Below, in pieces: positions 9,183 to 16,764 of a DNA stretch of 33,165 nt. The notes beneath the pieces are model-generated. The model was not told where the DNA came from. It saw nothing but the letters and a program-made list of their open reading frames with translations, and searched no databases. The position numbers were made by a program, and so were the translations under genes. Source of the stretch: Acidimicrobiaceae bacterium (lineage in GTDB: Bacteria > Actinomycetota > Acidimicrobiia > Acidimicrobiales > Acidimicrobiaceae); NCBI GenBank assembly GCA_013044475.1, contig JABEUM010000023.1, forward strand, positions 1 through 33,165, read 5' to 3'. Numbering within the stretch: position 1 is the first letter of the stretch; each line of letters opens with the position of its first letter.

Positions 9183-10040
9183 TTGGACCCGGTACGAACC
9201 CTGATGACGGTGCACGCTCACCCAGACGATGAGTCCTCAAAAACGGCCGGGACGGTCGCAAAATACTCCGACGACGGCGTCCGTACTGTGCTGGTTTGCG
9301 CTACAGGAGGAGAAGAAGGCGAGATCCTTAACCAGCAGTTCGCAGGGTTAATCAGCTCAGCTGACATTGCCGATGTGCGCCGACAGGAGTTGAAGAAGGC
9401 TACCGATATTCTGGGCTACTCCGAGGTCTATATGCTCGGTTACCGAGACTCGGGGATGGCTGGCTCCCAATCAAATTCCAACCCTGAAGCTTTTTGCAAT
9501 GTAGCACTAGACCGAGCAACGTCTGCCTTGGTCGAAATCATTCGCAAAGAGCGGCCCCAAGTCCTTATTACTTACGGCGAAGATCAGTCCCGTTACCCAC
9601 ACCCAGACCACCTGAAGGTCCATGAAATTTCGATCTTGGCCTTTCAACTAGCTGGAGATCACCAATATCACCCCGAGTTAGGGCAGGCACACCAGGTAAG
9701 CAAGCTCTACTACACGATTTGGTCCAAAGCTCGTGTCATTGCGTTGCACGAGCGCTATATGCAACTTGGGTTAGAGTCGCCTTTTAACGATGAGGCCCTT
9801 GCCCGTCCGGGCCAGGACGAACAGATCACAACTTCAATAGACGTCTATGGCTACTTCGATAGAAAACTTGGGGCGCTGCGCGCTCACGCTAGCCAGATTG
9901 ATCCGAACTCTCAGTTCTTCTTCGGCCTGTCTTCACAGGATCAAGCGGCCGCCTATCCGCTCGAAGACTATCGGTTAGCGCAATCGAAAGTCGGAACCAG
10001 CTTCGATGTCCTAGAGACTGACCTCTTTGCAGGTATTTAG
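9183..10040 (+). CDS. mca: Mycothiol S-conjugate amidase-like PIG-L/LmbE deacetylase
   Basis: Mca cleaves mycothiol S-conjugates to release mercapturic acids during detoxification; it is a zinc-dependent LmbE/PIG-L fold enzyme in the cytosol. The zinc site is visible as AHPDDESSK near the N-terminus and YPHPDH in the middle. HPDDESSK favours Mca over the related MshB deacetylase, as does the length of about 285 aa. The ORF track starts at 9150, but an AGGAG at 9173 places the start at the TTG at 9183, just ahead of DPVRTLMTVHAHPDDE. It is followed by an SCP2 gene after about 90 bases. MshB remains an alternative annotation. Confidence 0.8.
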   Translation: MDPVRTLMTVHAHPDDESSKTAGTVAKYSDDGVRTVLVCATGGEEGEILNQQFAGLISSADIADVRRQELKKATDILGYSEVYMLGYRDSGMAGSQSNSNPEAFCNVALDRATSALVEIIRKERPQVLITYGEDQSRYPHPDHLKVHEISILAFQLAGDHQYHPELGQAHQVSKLYYTIWSKARVIALHERYMQLGLESPFNDEALARPGQDEQITTSIDVYGYFDRKLGALRAHASQIDPNSQFFFGLSSQDQAAAYPLEDYRLAQSKVGTSFDVLETDLFAGI

Positions 10041-10133
10041 ACCAACAAGATAGGTACAATAGCTTTTATTCGACATCCGAAAACGTTAGGCAAATCGGTG
10101 CGTGTCCGCACTTGGCATTGAGGAGTGATTTGA

Positions 10134-10523
10134 GTGGGTAAGTGGCTTTCGCAGGAATGGATCGACGACACCCTTCGCCTCGGCAAGAAAATGCCCGAAA
10201 AACCCGGTTTAGGAGCGAAGATCAACTACCTAATTACCGACTGTCCCGAAGGTGATGTCGAATACAACTGGACCGTGGAGAACGGACAGCTAGTGGCGGC
10301 TGGGCTAGGGGCATTGGAAGATTCAGACCTCAACATGACCATGACTTGCGAAGACGCAAAGGCGATACAGTCTGGCCACTTGGATGCCAATACCGCATTT
10401 ATGCAGGGAAAATTAAAGGTTGCCGGAAGCGACATGACCAAACTTCTACAGCTGCTCCCGATTACATCTTCGAGTGAATACAAAGAACTAGAAACGAATC
10501 TGGCGGCTCTGACTGAGTTCTAG
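10134..10523 (+). CDS. SCP2 sterol-binding domain protein
   Basis: This 129-aa single-domain protein resembles the SCP2 lipid-carrier fold. Family-like features are DVEYNWTVENGQ, followed by LNMTMTCEDAKAIQSG and NTAFMQGKLKVAGSDMTKLLQL. Such stand-alone domains bind fatty acyl or other hydrophobic ligands in a tunnel; the ligand here is unknown. The GTG start has AGGAG eight bases upstream. It is co-directional with the mca-like gene and ends before a convergent gene. Confidence 0.82.
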   Translation: MGKWLSQEWIDDTLRLGKKMPEKPGLGAKINYLITDCPEGDVEYNWTVENGQLVAAGLGALEDSDLNMTMTCEDAKAIQSGHLDANTAFMQGKLKVAGSDMTKLLQLLPITSSSEYKELETNLAALTEF

Positions 10524-10650
10524 TTAAGGCGTTTTCGGGTCACGACCGTTCTAATACGCGCGTCAAGGCGGCTCGCGTCGTAATCGAGTTAGGTTTGAGA
10601 CTTTCCGCTTCTTGAAACAGCTCCATCTTTATCCGCTATTTCGGTAGGGG

Positions 10651-10684
10651 CGCCCGGAACCAAATTACGGTCCGCTTCCGGGCG
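10651..10684. terminator. Bidirectional hairpin between convergent genes
   Basis: CGCCCGGAA and TTCCGGGCG form a perfect 9-bp GC-rich stem with a 16-base loop. It lies between the SCP2 gene (plus) and the deacetylase-like gene (minus), so it can serve both transcripts. No U-tract is present. Confidence 0.6.
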
Positions 10685-10743
10685 ATCCAATCTGTCATTT
10701 GCGCGTCTGGATTAGAACGTCCGACTTGGTGGTCCGTCGGCCT

Positions 10744-11604
10744 TCAGCTTGTGGCTTGGGCTGCCTGCTTGAGATCTCTGTATCCAATGACCCTGATGCC
10801 CATTTTCTCGAACATTTCCATAATCGACCTAGGGCTGGACACTAACTGCTGGAAAGATACATAGCGGGGCCAATCCTGCATCAATGCTCTAAGTTCGGAG
10901 CTGTCCTCGCCGAGACGAATAGTTATTTCGGTAATGCCAGGCTCTATCGCAAGTACTACCTCCTCAAATACCTCCGTTGGGTTCTGGAACTTCAGCCATT
11001 CTTTGTGCCAGAGGTCGACATGGTGATCAGTTGTAAGAACTCCCTCATCGGAAGCGAGGCTGAATGCAGGAAATCCAAGCAGTGGGTCGTCTTGACTTCT
11101 GTCGAGTCGCAAAGGAAGACGAAATTCAAGGGCGAGTTCAAGCAGTATGTCAAAAAACTCAGGCCTAGCCACCATTGCGTCTTTCGCGGATGCCAAGTGG
11201 CTAACGTCGAAGCCCCAATAAATCGCTCTTTCAATCTGTGCACGGGCCTCCCTGCGGGTTTCTTCCGGGTCGGCATGATCCCAGAAATCCTCGACTTCGG
11301 CTGGAAAGCCGCCTGAGCCATCAAATAGGCTGGGTGCATAGGTAAGTGGGCCGAAATGAAAGATGGGGTGCTCCGAGTTTGTGACGAGCTGCACCCCCAC
11401 GTCTTCGCCGTGGTAGGAGGAGATAGCTCCTCGAGCCCACGGAGCTGGAACCATGATTCGGGCTGAGGTCAGAAGGCCACGCCTCAATGCATCGTAGGTT
11501 CCCACATTGATGGAGTTTGAAAATCCTAACTGTTCGGATGCCAAGATAACTACCTTGGATTCTTCCCCAAGACCCAGACGATGCAATATTTCTGATTTTA
11601 CCAA
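10744..11604 (-). CDS. ChbG/HpnK (YdjC) deacetylase-like protein, eroded metal site
   Basis: The fold-level pattern matches the YdjC/ChbG carbohydrate deacetylase family: VVILASEQLGFSNSINVG then ALRRGLLTSARIMV near the N-terminus, and PEFFDILLELALEF later. In active members the first strand reads NADDFG; here it is ASEQLG. The GVHLTL and HLDSHqH metal-binding segments appear as GVQLVTNSE and HLASAKDAMV. Most expected metal ligands are therefore missing, so it may be a non-enzymatic or altered-chemistry paralogue. It has 286 aa, close to family length. The TTG start is preceded by GGAGG five bases upstream. It faces the SCP2 gene. Confidence 0.72.
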   Translation of the reverse strand: MVKSEILHRLGLGEESKVVILASEQLGFSNSINVGTYDALRRGLLTSARIMVPAPWARGAISSYHGEDVGVQLVTNSEHPIFHFGPLTYAPSLFDGSGGFPAEVEDFWDHADPEETRREARAQIERAIYWGFDVSHLASAKDAMVARPEFFDILLELALEFRLPLRLDRSQDDPLLGFPAFSLASDEGVLTTDHHVDLWHKEWLKFQNPTEVFEEVVLAIEPGITEITIRLGEDSSELRALMQDWPRYVSFQQLVSSPRSIMEMFEKMGIRVIGYRDLKQAAQATS

Positions 11605-11740
11605 AGCAGCCTCCGGTACCCAACTAAGAATAAGGATAACTTTCCCAACTGCAAAGCATCCTAACTAGCCATCGGTCTCGGGGTTCAGTGGCAATCATTT
11701 ATTCCAAGATAATTTCCATGGTCCGGTCAGAAATGCACCT

Positions 11741-11959
11741 CTATGCACTCTGGGCATGATCATAAGATGCTCTCTGCATGGCTTTTCGCGCCCTTCTAAT
11801 CCCTGCTAGACCTATAGTTCGCGTGCGATCATCGATAGTACGTCTGCGGCACACCTCGTAACCAGTCCGATCCTCTTCAATTAGCTTCAGCTGTTGGTTC
11901 GTCATAGCACTAATTATGGTTTGCACCTGTGACACTCGCCGAAACGAGATATCGGCCAT
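11741..11959 (-). CDS. Small conserved-looking hypothetical protein
   Basis: This 72-aa ORF ends in TIDDRTRTIGLAGIRRARKAMQRA, which resembles a short segment I recall from small actinobacterial hypothetical proteins (D-E-R-T-R then G-x-x-A-R). The ATG at 11959 is preceded by a TTG codon at 11962; no good ribosome-binding site is near. It is rich in Arg and mostly helical in appearance. Function unknown. It lies alone between the deacetylase-like gene and the imuB 3' end. Confidence 0.45.
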   Translation of the reverse strand: MADISFRRVSQVQTIISAMTNQQLKLIEEDRTGYEVCRRRTIDDRTRTIGLAGIRRARKAMQRASYDHAQSA

Positions 11960-12206
11960 CAAACTACAGATGTTTTGAGGGACCTCATTTGGCAGGTTCC
12001 GGTCTTTGTCGCTGGCAAAAGATATGCTCCCGCTTAAGAATCGCTATTGCAAAAGCAGCTTGCGAGTCCGGCCCCTGCCCCCACTAGCTTGAGAGCCTGT
12101 ATAACAGTCGGCATCTTTGGAGATAAATTCGGCATGTCTCGGCGGCTCCAACCCCTCGACTCTCATCGCCTTAGTCGCATGAGAGTCCAACGGAGTTTGT
12201 ACCTAA
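11960..12206. other. Intergenic stretch downstream of imuB
   Basis: The stretch carries the imuB 3' hairpin and little else. A plus-strand ORF at 12047-12250 has no ribosome-binding site and runs antisense into imuB, so it was not accepted. Confidence 0.4.
12158..12187 (-). terminator. Hairpin after imuB
   Basis: GACTCTCAT and ATGAGAGTC form a perfect 9-bp stem with a 12-base loop, 20 bases beyond the imuB stop. It is the likely end of the iscB-imuA'-imuB transcript, although it lacks a U-run. Confidence 0.5.
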
Positions 12207-13805
12207 CTAGTCGTAACTCGCTTCTAGATACCATAAGCCTTCGTGCGTGAGCAAAATATGCGCAGTTCCGTCGCCCAAGAGAACGAGCAGGCGCGCAAAG
12301 CGTTGTTCTTGGTCGTCATCCCACCATCTTTGATGGACTAACCATGGGCCGAGAAAGTCCTCTGTTACCCGCTTTCCCCAAGGGAATTCCACCACAGAAG
12401 GAGACAGAACCATGCCACCCCTACGATTCACTCTTACGACTTCACCGGTCAATGAAGTCACCTTCACGATGGGACGGTCTCTAAAAACCCGAGCTGGCGG
12501 AGGATTTGGAATAGAACCAGGCCACGGGGGATTACCGGCCCGTTGATCCACGGGTCCGCCACGAAAACCCGATCCACCCCGGTTATTTTTTGACCGAGAG
12601 GAAGATCCCTGCAACAACTCCTGCCAGCAGGAGAATCCGACGGTATCGATCGATGACCTTGCGCCTTCAACGTAAGGGACACAAACCGAGTTCACTCCAA
12701 GAATTGTCTCTGCCTTCATGGCGGCTCTAATGGTCATTCCAGGAGGAGCCTTGGCCGATCCAAAAAGGTCCATCTGGATACCGGCATCACCGACGACATC
12801 GAGAAACTCTACCTGCCAGCTATTTACTCCGTCCCAACCGGACGGCCCTTCAAAGTGCTCCTCCATCCCCTGCAGCTGCCAAATAATTCTGTCAGCGATT
12901 GACCTTTCGTCAAATCCAGAAAATAGGCTCCAACTCCTTCTCGAGTCCGATCTCGAAGCCGAGATTGAAATCTCTAGCGATGTCGCTATTAGTCCAGCAT
13001 TGCGGAGTTTCTCAACTTCATCGGCCAGTTTTGGTATCTGCGAGAAAACGACCTGGTCATATCCGACCAAGGGAGATTCGGCAGTAAAACTCACCTTAAC
13101 CCCCTTAGAGGGAGGAGTGCATCCTGGTGGATTTGCACGACTTCCACGTGCCATCTCAAGGAGTTCGATCCCTCGGACCCCAAACCTTGTCGAAATATCG
13201 GCAAGGTTCATATGGATAAAATCCCCTACAGTACCAATACCAAGTCGGATCAGCGTTTCGACAACAACATCACCACCGAGAACCGTTATGGGAAGAGACT
13301 CCAAGAATCTTTGGTTGGCATCTTGGGGGATAACCAGATTCTGAAGGCTGGCAGCCTTAGCGGCCACAAATCCATCGGCAATACCGATAAGGATGTCGTC
13401 ATCGTCTAATCTCCGTCCCTCGGATATATCGAGCTGAGACAGGGCCTCCCTTATCGAGCGAATAAGCGTAACCGGTTCTTTGAAGTACCTCATCACCGCC
13501 CTATAGGGAAGGTAGGCGGAGGTCGTATCTAGATAGCGGAAATAGGGTGAGACGCTATCCAGCGCGTCAGCAACTGTTGATGCAATCTTTGCCTCCTTTT
13601 TAACATCTCTTGGGTAAAACTCGAGATGATGAAGCTGGGACATTGCCTGAGACTGGCTCATCCCCAGAGCTACTCCCCCAGACAATGCCCCCTTAGAAAG
13701 CCCGACCACTTTACGCTCTGCCAAAATGGCACATACATCTTGCTCCCCCCACTCGTAGCACATGGCAAGTAGGTTGGATAGCTCTAGATAGACAAATCTT
13801 TCCAC
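12207..13805 (-). CDS. imuB: ImuB, catalytically inactive Y-family polymerase homologue
   Basis: ImuB is the adaptor of the SOS mutasome that links DnaE2 and ImuA' to the sliding clamp. The 532-aa protein has a Y-family layout but lacks the catalytic acidic residues: the first motif reads VYLELSNLLAM and the SxDE motif is replaced by YLDTTSAYL. DILIGIADGFVAAKAA is the ImuB/Y-family palm segment, and LGIGTVGDFIHM lies in the helix-hairpin-helix region. QMDLF at 344-348 is a textbook clamp-binding peptide. The C-terminal portion ends in LWYLEASYD, as in other ImuB proteins. The GTG start lies 15 bases after the imuA' stop. It is last in an SOS operon. Confidence 0.93.
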   Translation of the reverse strand: MERFVYLELSNLLAMCYEWGEQDVCAILAERKVVGLSKGALSGGVALGMSQSQAMSQLHHLEFYPRDVKKEAKIASTVADALDSVSPYFRYLDTTSAYLPYRAVMRYFKEPVTLIRSIREALSQLDISEGRRLDDDDILIGIADGFVAAKAASLQNLVIPQDANQRFLESLPITVLGGDVVVETLIRLGIGTVGDFIHMNLADISTRFGVRGIELLEMARGSRANPPGCTPPSKGVKVSFTAESPLVGYDQVVFSQIPKLADEVEKLRNAGLIATSLEISISASRSDSRRSWSLFSGFDERSIADRIIWQLQGMEEHFEGPSGWDGVNSWQVEFLDVVGDAGIQMDLFGSAKAPPGMTIRAAMKAETILGVNSVCVPYVEGARSSIDTVGFSCWQELLQGSSSRSKNNRGGSGFRGGPVDQRAGNPPWPGSIPNPPPARVFRDRPIVKVTSLTGEVVRVNRRGGMVLSPSVVEFPWGKRVTEDFLGPWLVHQRWWDDDQEQRFARLLVLLGDGTAHILLTHEGLWYLEASYD

Positions 13806-13820
13806 AACAAAATCATGCCG

Positions 13821-14456
13821 CTATGATGCTCGGCGACCGGGATGGTGTTCCATGCGCTCCACGGCTTGCACTGCGATCTCTCCTTCTGCCAATATTCCAC
13901 TAGAGACGGAACCTGACAACGTCCACGGCGACCTGCTCACAAAGAGTCGCAGGTCTGCCTTGATCCTGTATGAGATCTCTTTTGGCGAAGAACTGTTTTC
14001 AATAACCACCAGGGTTGCACCCTTCTGCCTAGCCTTAGCGCTAAACCTAGGCGAATTCAAGGAAGCGATTCTTCCGGAAATCACTACTATTCCAAAGCCG
14101 TCTAAGAGAGCAAATGCCGCCCGAGCGAGTTCGCGCTCCGAAAACTTTAGCTTCGGATCGACTGTTATCACTTTCGAAAGATCTACGCCTAAATGGGCTG
14201 CTAGAGAAAAGTTATAGTCGTCCAGACCAACCACCGCCGAATATATTCCTTTACTAGATGGTTCTGCCAAAAGCAGCGACAAGAAGGTGTAGCTTCCAGT
14301 TGCAGGCAAAGCATGGACAACAACCGTCGAACCTCGGCTTATGGAAAGGTTTTTTAGGGCACCCTGAAGCCTTTCGCAAGTCGGCAGTGTCTTCGACCCG
14401 CTGGCATCCTCCACTCCTTTACAAACGGCAGCCGTTGGCCCAGAATAGGTTTTCAT
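13821..14456 (-). CDS. imuA': ImuA', RecA-fold mutasome accessory protein
   Basis: ImuA' is a RecA-like partner of ImuB required for DnaE2-dependent mutagenesis. The 211-aa protein has a RecA-type core with STVVVHALPATGSYTFLSLLL where RecA has Walker A; no GxxxxGKT is present, as in actinobacterial ImuA'. GFGIVVISGRIASL and TLVVIENSSS mark later strands of the core. Its ATG overlaps the TGA of the upstream IscB gene as ATGA, so its translation is probably coupled to iscB. Whether some original N-terminal sequence was lost at that junction cannot be told from this window. Confidence 0.85.
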   Translation of the reverse strand: MKTYSGPTAAVCKGVEDASGSKTLPTCERLQGALKNLSISRGSTVVVHALPATGSYTFLSLLLAEPSSKGIYSAVVGLDDYNFSLAAHLGVDLSKVITVDPKLKFSERELARAAFALLDGFGIVVISGRIASLNSPRFSAKARQKGATLVVIENSSSPKEISYRIKADLRLFVSRSPWTLSGSVSSGILAEGEIAVQAVERMEHHPGRRAS

Positions 14457-16099
14457 CGAAAATGGGTGTGGGACGAGAAACCCTCGGCTTCAGCCGTAAG
14501 GAGGGATAGCCCCACTCGGGCCGTAGGCCCGACCTCCTCTCGTTGCTCGTATTCCCCGTCGCTACGTTGCAAGAGCACGCAGCGGCAGTATCCGATTCCT
14601 TGCACGGTGTGGCTGACTGTGCTGATGTCGCAGCTACCGCTTTTGCGCACGGCCACACGTCCGAGGTGAATACCGGCTTTCTTGTCAGTTAGAACAACAG
14701 CCAGTACGAGGTCGCCGGTCTGAAATCCCTGTACAGGCTTCGTGCGTGGAGGAGATAGCCGTGGAAATCCAGACTTAGCAGAGCTAGTTCTAGAGTGCGT
14801 TCCGCGTCCAGTCGTTTTAGTGATAATGACTCTGGAGGGATAAGGGACTACACGGTTTACCTGACCGACACAGATTGCAATGAGTGAGTGAGACTTAGAC
14901 GATCGAAATTGGTGGCGGTTCCATTTGGTCTGCCCTCCGGTGCCCGTACAAACGGGTGAGCCAGTAGCTTGTAGTGCTCGGCAAAGCGCCCAACGTGTGG
15001 GGTTGACCGCCGCTGCATCTTTGAGCGGTGATTTGGCATGCCATAGGACTCGCTTGACTATAGCGTCCGCATTGTAAGGAAACCGAGATGCTAACCACGT
15101 GCTTAGCTCAATGGCATCTTTCGACTGGTTGCATGGGATGCACGCCCGGGTCACATTTGAAACATGGTTGGATCCATTACGAGACTTCGGGTGGATACGG
15201 TCGACATTGAGAGGCACATCCGTCGCTCCACAATAGGCACATGTTCGATTCGACTTAGCGAGCAGATATTCCCTTATTTCGTAGCCAGCTAGCTCTCCAC
15301 TCTGATACTCGACTCCGCTGATCTTTGGGTTTTCCATCTTCTGTGTGTCAAAGCGCACTAGCTCCTGAGGAATAGTGGTCGCTGGTGACCACTTCGCTAG
15401 TTTGGTCACCGCGGACATAGAGAAGTCCATCCAATGCCGGAGACCTGGAGCTAACCAGCCCTTTGAATCGGTTCGGTTATTAAACCTAGGTGCTCTGTAT
15501 CGTAAGTTACGGCTGCGACGGCCACGCCTACAACTGACGCGCTGCTGCATTTTCTTGTGGATAAACTGCCCTCGATATTGCAACATCAACGAGGACAGTC
15601 CTACTCGACCAGCTTCTGATGACCAAAACACCGATATGCCCGTAGCCTTGGAGCCAGGGTCGATACCGACCTCAACCCCATCAACAACAGAATTGCCTGC
15701 TTCTCTGTCCACCAAGTGGATTACAAATGGAGCGAGATGGTGGACCCTCGCTCGGCCAGATTGCAATAACTTGCGCGCCCGTGCAGGGTGGCAAGGGATA
15801 AGCGGGTTTCCGTGTTTGTCAGCCGCGAGCACCCTCTGAGCCGATACAAGTGAAGCCGCAAGGCTCCGATCTTCGCCTCTGTCGGATTGCTCCGACTTAG
15901 ACGAGTGACGCTGGGACAGACAGGTGAGTCCGCTTCCAGTCTCCACTCGGCGATGTTGCACACCAACTACAGCGTTATCCGCCGTCTCCGCACCCCATTT
16001 CGTACCTACTTCGGGCTTGTCTGCTAATGTGGATTCAAGAGCAGGGAGCTGAGGAAGCATCTCCTGATTGGTCTTCTTGCTCACATGCAATGTAGACAT
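14453..16099 (-). CDS. iscB: IscB-family RNA-guided nuclease homologue, catalytic residues lost
   Basis: IscB proteins are transposon-encoded omega-RNA-guided nucleases ancestral to Cas9. The 548-aa frame is intact and contains an N-terminal extension, a PLMP-like segment (GNPLIPCHPARARK, about 97-110), RuvC-I GIDPGS with D147, an Arg-rich bridge helix CRRGRRSRNLR (190-200), RuvC-II with E246, and an HNH domain with zinc Cys pairs CAYC and CIPC. Two key residues differ: the HNH motif reads VDRIHPKS, with Arg301 where the catalytic His is expected, and RuvC-III reads HSLIAICVG, with Ile407 where the catalytic Asp is expected. It is therefore predicted to be nuclease-dead. GGAGG precedes the ATG. 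It lies downstream of a LexA box and overlaps imuA'. Confidence 0.9.
   Translation of the reverse strand: MSTLHVSKKTNQEMLPQLPALESTLADKPEVGTKWGAETADNAVVGVQHRRVETGSGLTCLSQRHSSKSEQSDRGEDRSLAASLVSAQRVLAADKHGNPLIPCHPARARKLLQSGRARVHHLAPFVIHLVDREAGNSVVDGVEVGIDPGSKATGISVFWSSEAGRVGLSSLMLQYRGQFIHKKMQQRVSCRRGRRSRNLRYRAPRFNNRTDSKGWLAPGLRHWMDFSMSAVTKLAKWSPATTIPQELVRFDTQKMENPKISGVEYQSGELAGYEIREYLLAKSNRTCAYCGATDVPLNVDRIHPKSRNGSNHVSNVTRACIPCNQSKDAIELSTWLASRFPYNADAIVKRVLWHAKSPLKDAAAVNPTRWALCRALQATGSPVCTGTGGQTKWNRHQFRSSKSHSLIAICVGQVNRVVPYPSRVIITKTTGRGTHSRTSSAKSGFPRLSPPRTKPVQGFQTGDLVLAVVLTDKKAGIHLGRVAVRKSGSCDISTVSHTVQGIGYCRCVLLQRSDGEYEQREEVGPTARVGLSLLTAEAEGFSSHTHFR
14481..14505 (-). repeat. IS right-end hairpin within iscB 3' end
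   Basis: On the minus strand CCCT, then CGGC-TGAA-GCCG and AGGG form the short imperfect hairpin typical of the 3' ends of IscB/TnpB elements. It is translated as part of the IscB C-terminus (LLTAEAEGFSS). It suggests the element ends within the last 30 or so bases before the imuA' ATG. Confidence 0.5.
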
Positions 16100-16200
16100 C
16101 TATTCACCTCCCTGCTGGCGTCTTGGTCTGCTCAACCTGGGCTTGCGGGACCCTCCAGTAGGCCCCGACTTTAGCCGTGGGGTGGTTGACGAAAACCGCT
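16100..16200 (-). ncRNA. Candidate omega-RNA scaffold upstream of iscB
   Basis: IscB guide scaffolds are encoded directly upstream of the protein gene in the same direction. This stretch has that position and is GC-rich and structured: CCCCACGGCTAAAGTCGGGG (16163-16182 on the plus strand as its complement) folds into CGGC-UAAA-GUCG extended by CCC/GGG with a bulged A. The preceding TTTTCGTCAACCACC resembles left-end sequence of IscB elements from memory. The guide would then come from the approximately 16 bases further upstream (about 16200-16215). The boundaries are estimates; no covariance search was possible. Confidence 0.5.
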
Positions 16201-16236
16201 CGATCTCAACGGATAAGCTCCCCCTGGTTAGTTAAA

Positions 16237-16254
16237 TAGAGATGTTAGTCTCTA
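16237..16254. repeat. Inverted repeat beside the SOS box
   Basis: TAGAGA-TGTTAG-TCTCTA is a perfect 6-bp inverted repeat abutting the LexA box on the iscB side. On the minus strand it contains TAACAT, a possible -10 hexamer (16247-16242) for the iscB-imuA'-imuB transcript. Confidence 0.4.
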
Positions 16255-16268
16255 CGAACATATGTTCG
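16255..16268. promoter_or_regulatory. LexA (SOS) box upstream of iscB-imuA'-imuB
   Basis: CGAACATATGTTCG matches the same 14-bp LexA pattern as the dnaE2 box. It lies 156 bases upstream of the iscB ATG and is the only such site seen near imuA'B. It falls within what may be the decayed 3' end of the tnpA remnant, so it is either an ancestral imuA' operator or a site that arose inside the element. Confidence 0.78.
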
Positions 16269-16274
16269 GTCATG

Positions 16275-16733
16275 GCAGAAGAATACCACCTACCGAAGGT
16301 CTTTTTACTTTTGGAGTATCAGTTCCGAGGACCACCACGCAGGTAATCAAGGGGGCGTCACCGAAAAACCCGAAGTGCAGCCAGGACAGCGTCAGATCGC
16401 TATGATATTGGACACAGACCCGGAGGGGGGATCGGAGTCGGCCGCCAGGACGATAAGTGGATATCCACGGCTGGGGGGCCTGCGCTCCGAGGAATCCGTG
16501 TCGTTGCCCTGACATCTGGCCACCTGGCGATCTAGGTCTTGTTTCTGATCCGCACAAGATACTCGCGCATATATAACGGCAGACTTGGATACCGACGGTT
16601 GTGACTCTAAGCCGCCCACCAGTACGCGTTGACCGACTTTACGTGCGAACACAGGCAAAGTACCGACACGATACCACTTGTATGCCGTCTGAAGATGTAT
16701 GCTTTGGGACAGTGCCCACTCCCGCAAGTTCAT
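16275..16733 (-). pseudogene. IS607-family serine recombinase (tnpA) remnant
   Basis: The N-terminal 74 residues look like IS607-type TnpA: a MerR-like helix-turn-helix (MNLREWALSQSIHLQTAYKW) then the resolvase strand SAVIYARVSCADQKQDLDRQ with its Ser nucleophile. After that the frame decays; it stops at 16392, and a shifted frame continues with FGFFGDAPL and VVV, resembling the later part of the recombinase. Full-length TnpA is about 200 aa, so the gene is broken by deletion and frameshift. It is co-oriented with iscB, as expected for an IS607-type element carrying an accessory RNA-guided gene. Confidence 0.75.
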
Positions 16734-16764
16734 TAGATCTTGTTATAGCGCATCATTGCGACAA

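Noticed and set aside
12718-13344. 208-aa plus-strand ORF
   Set aside because: It is antisense to imuB, which has clear motifs; the translation is low-complexity Ser/Pro-rich as expected of a shadow frame.
16273-16347. 24-codon ORF just downstream of the second SOS box on the plus strand
   Set aside because: No ribosome-binding site or -10 element in that direction, and it lies within recombinase remnant sequence.
16270-16557. 95-aa minus-strand ORF as a separate gene
   Set aside because: It is the shifted reading frame of the decayed IS607 recombinase, not an independent gene.
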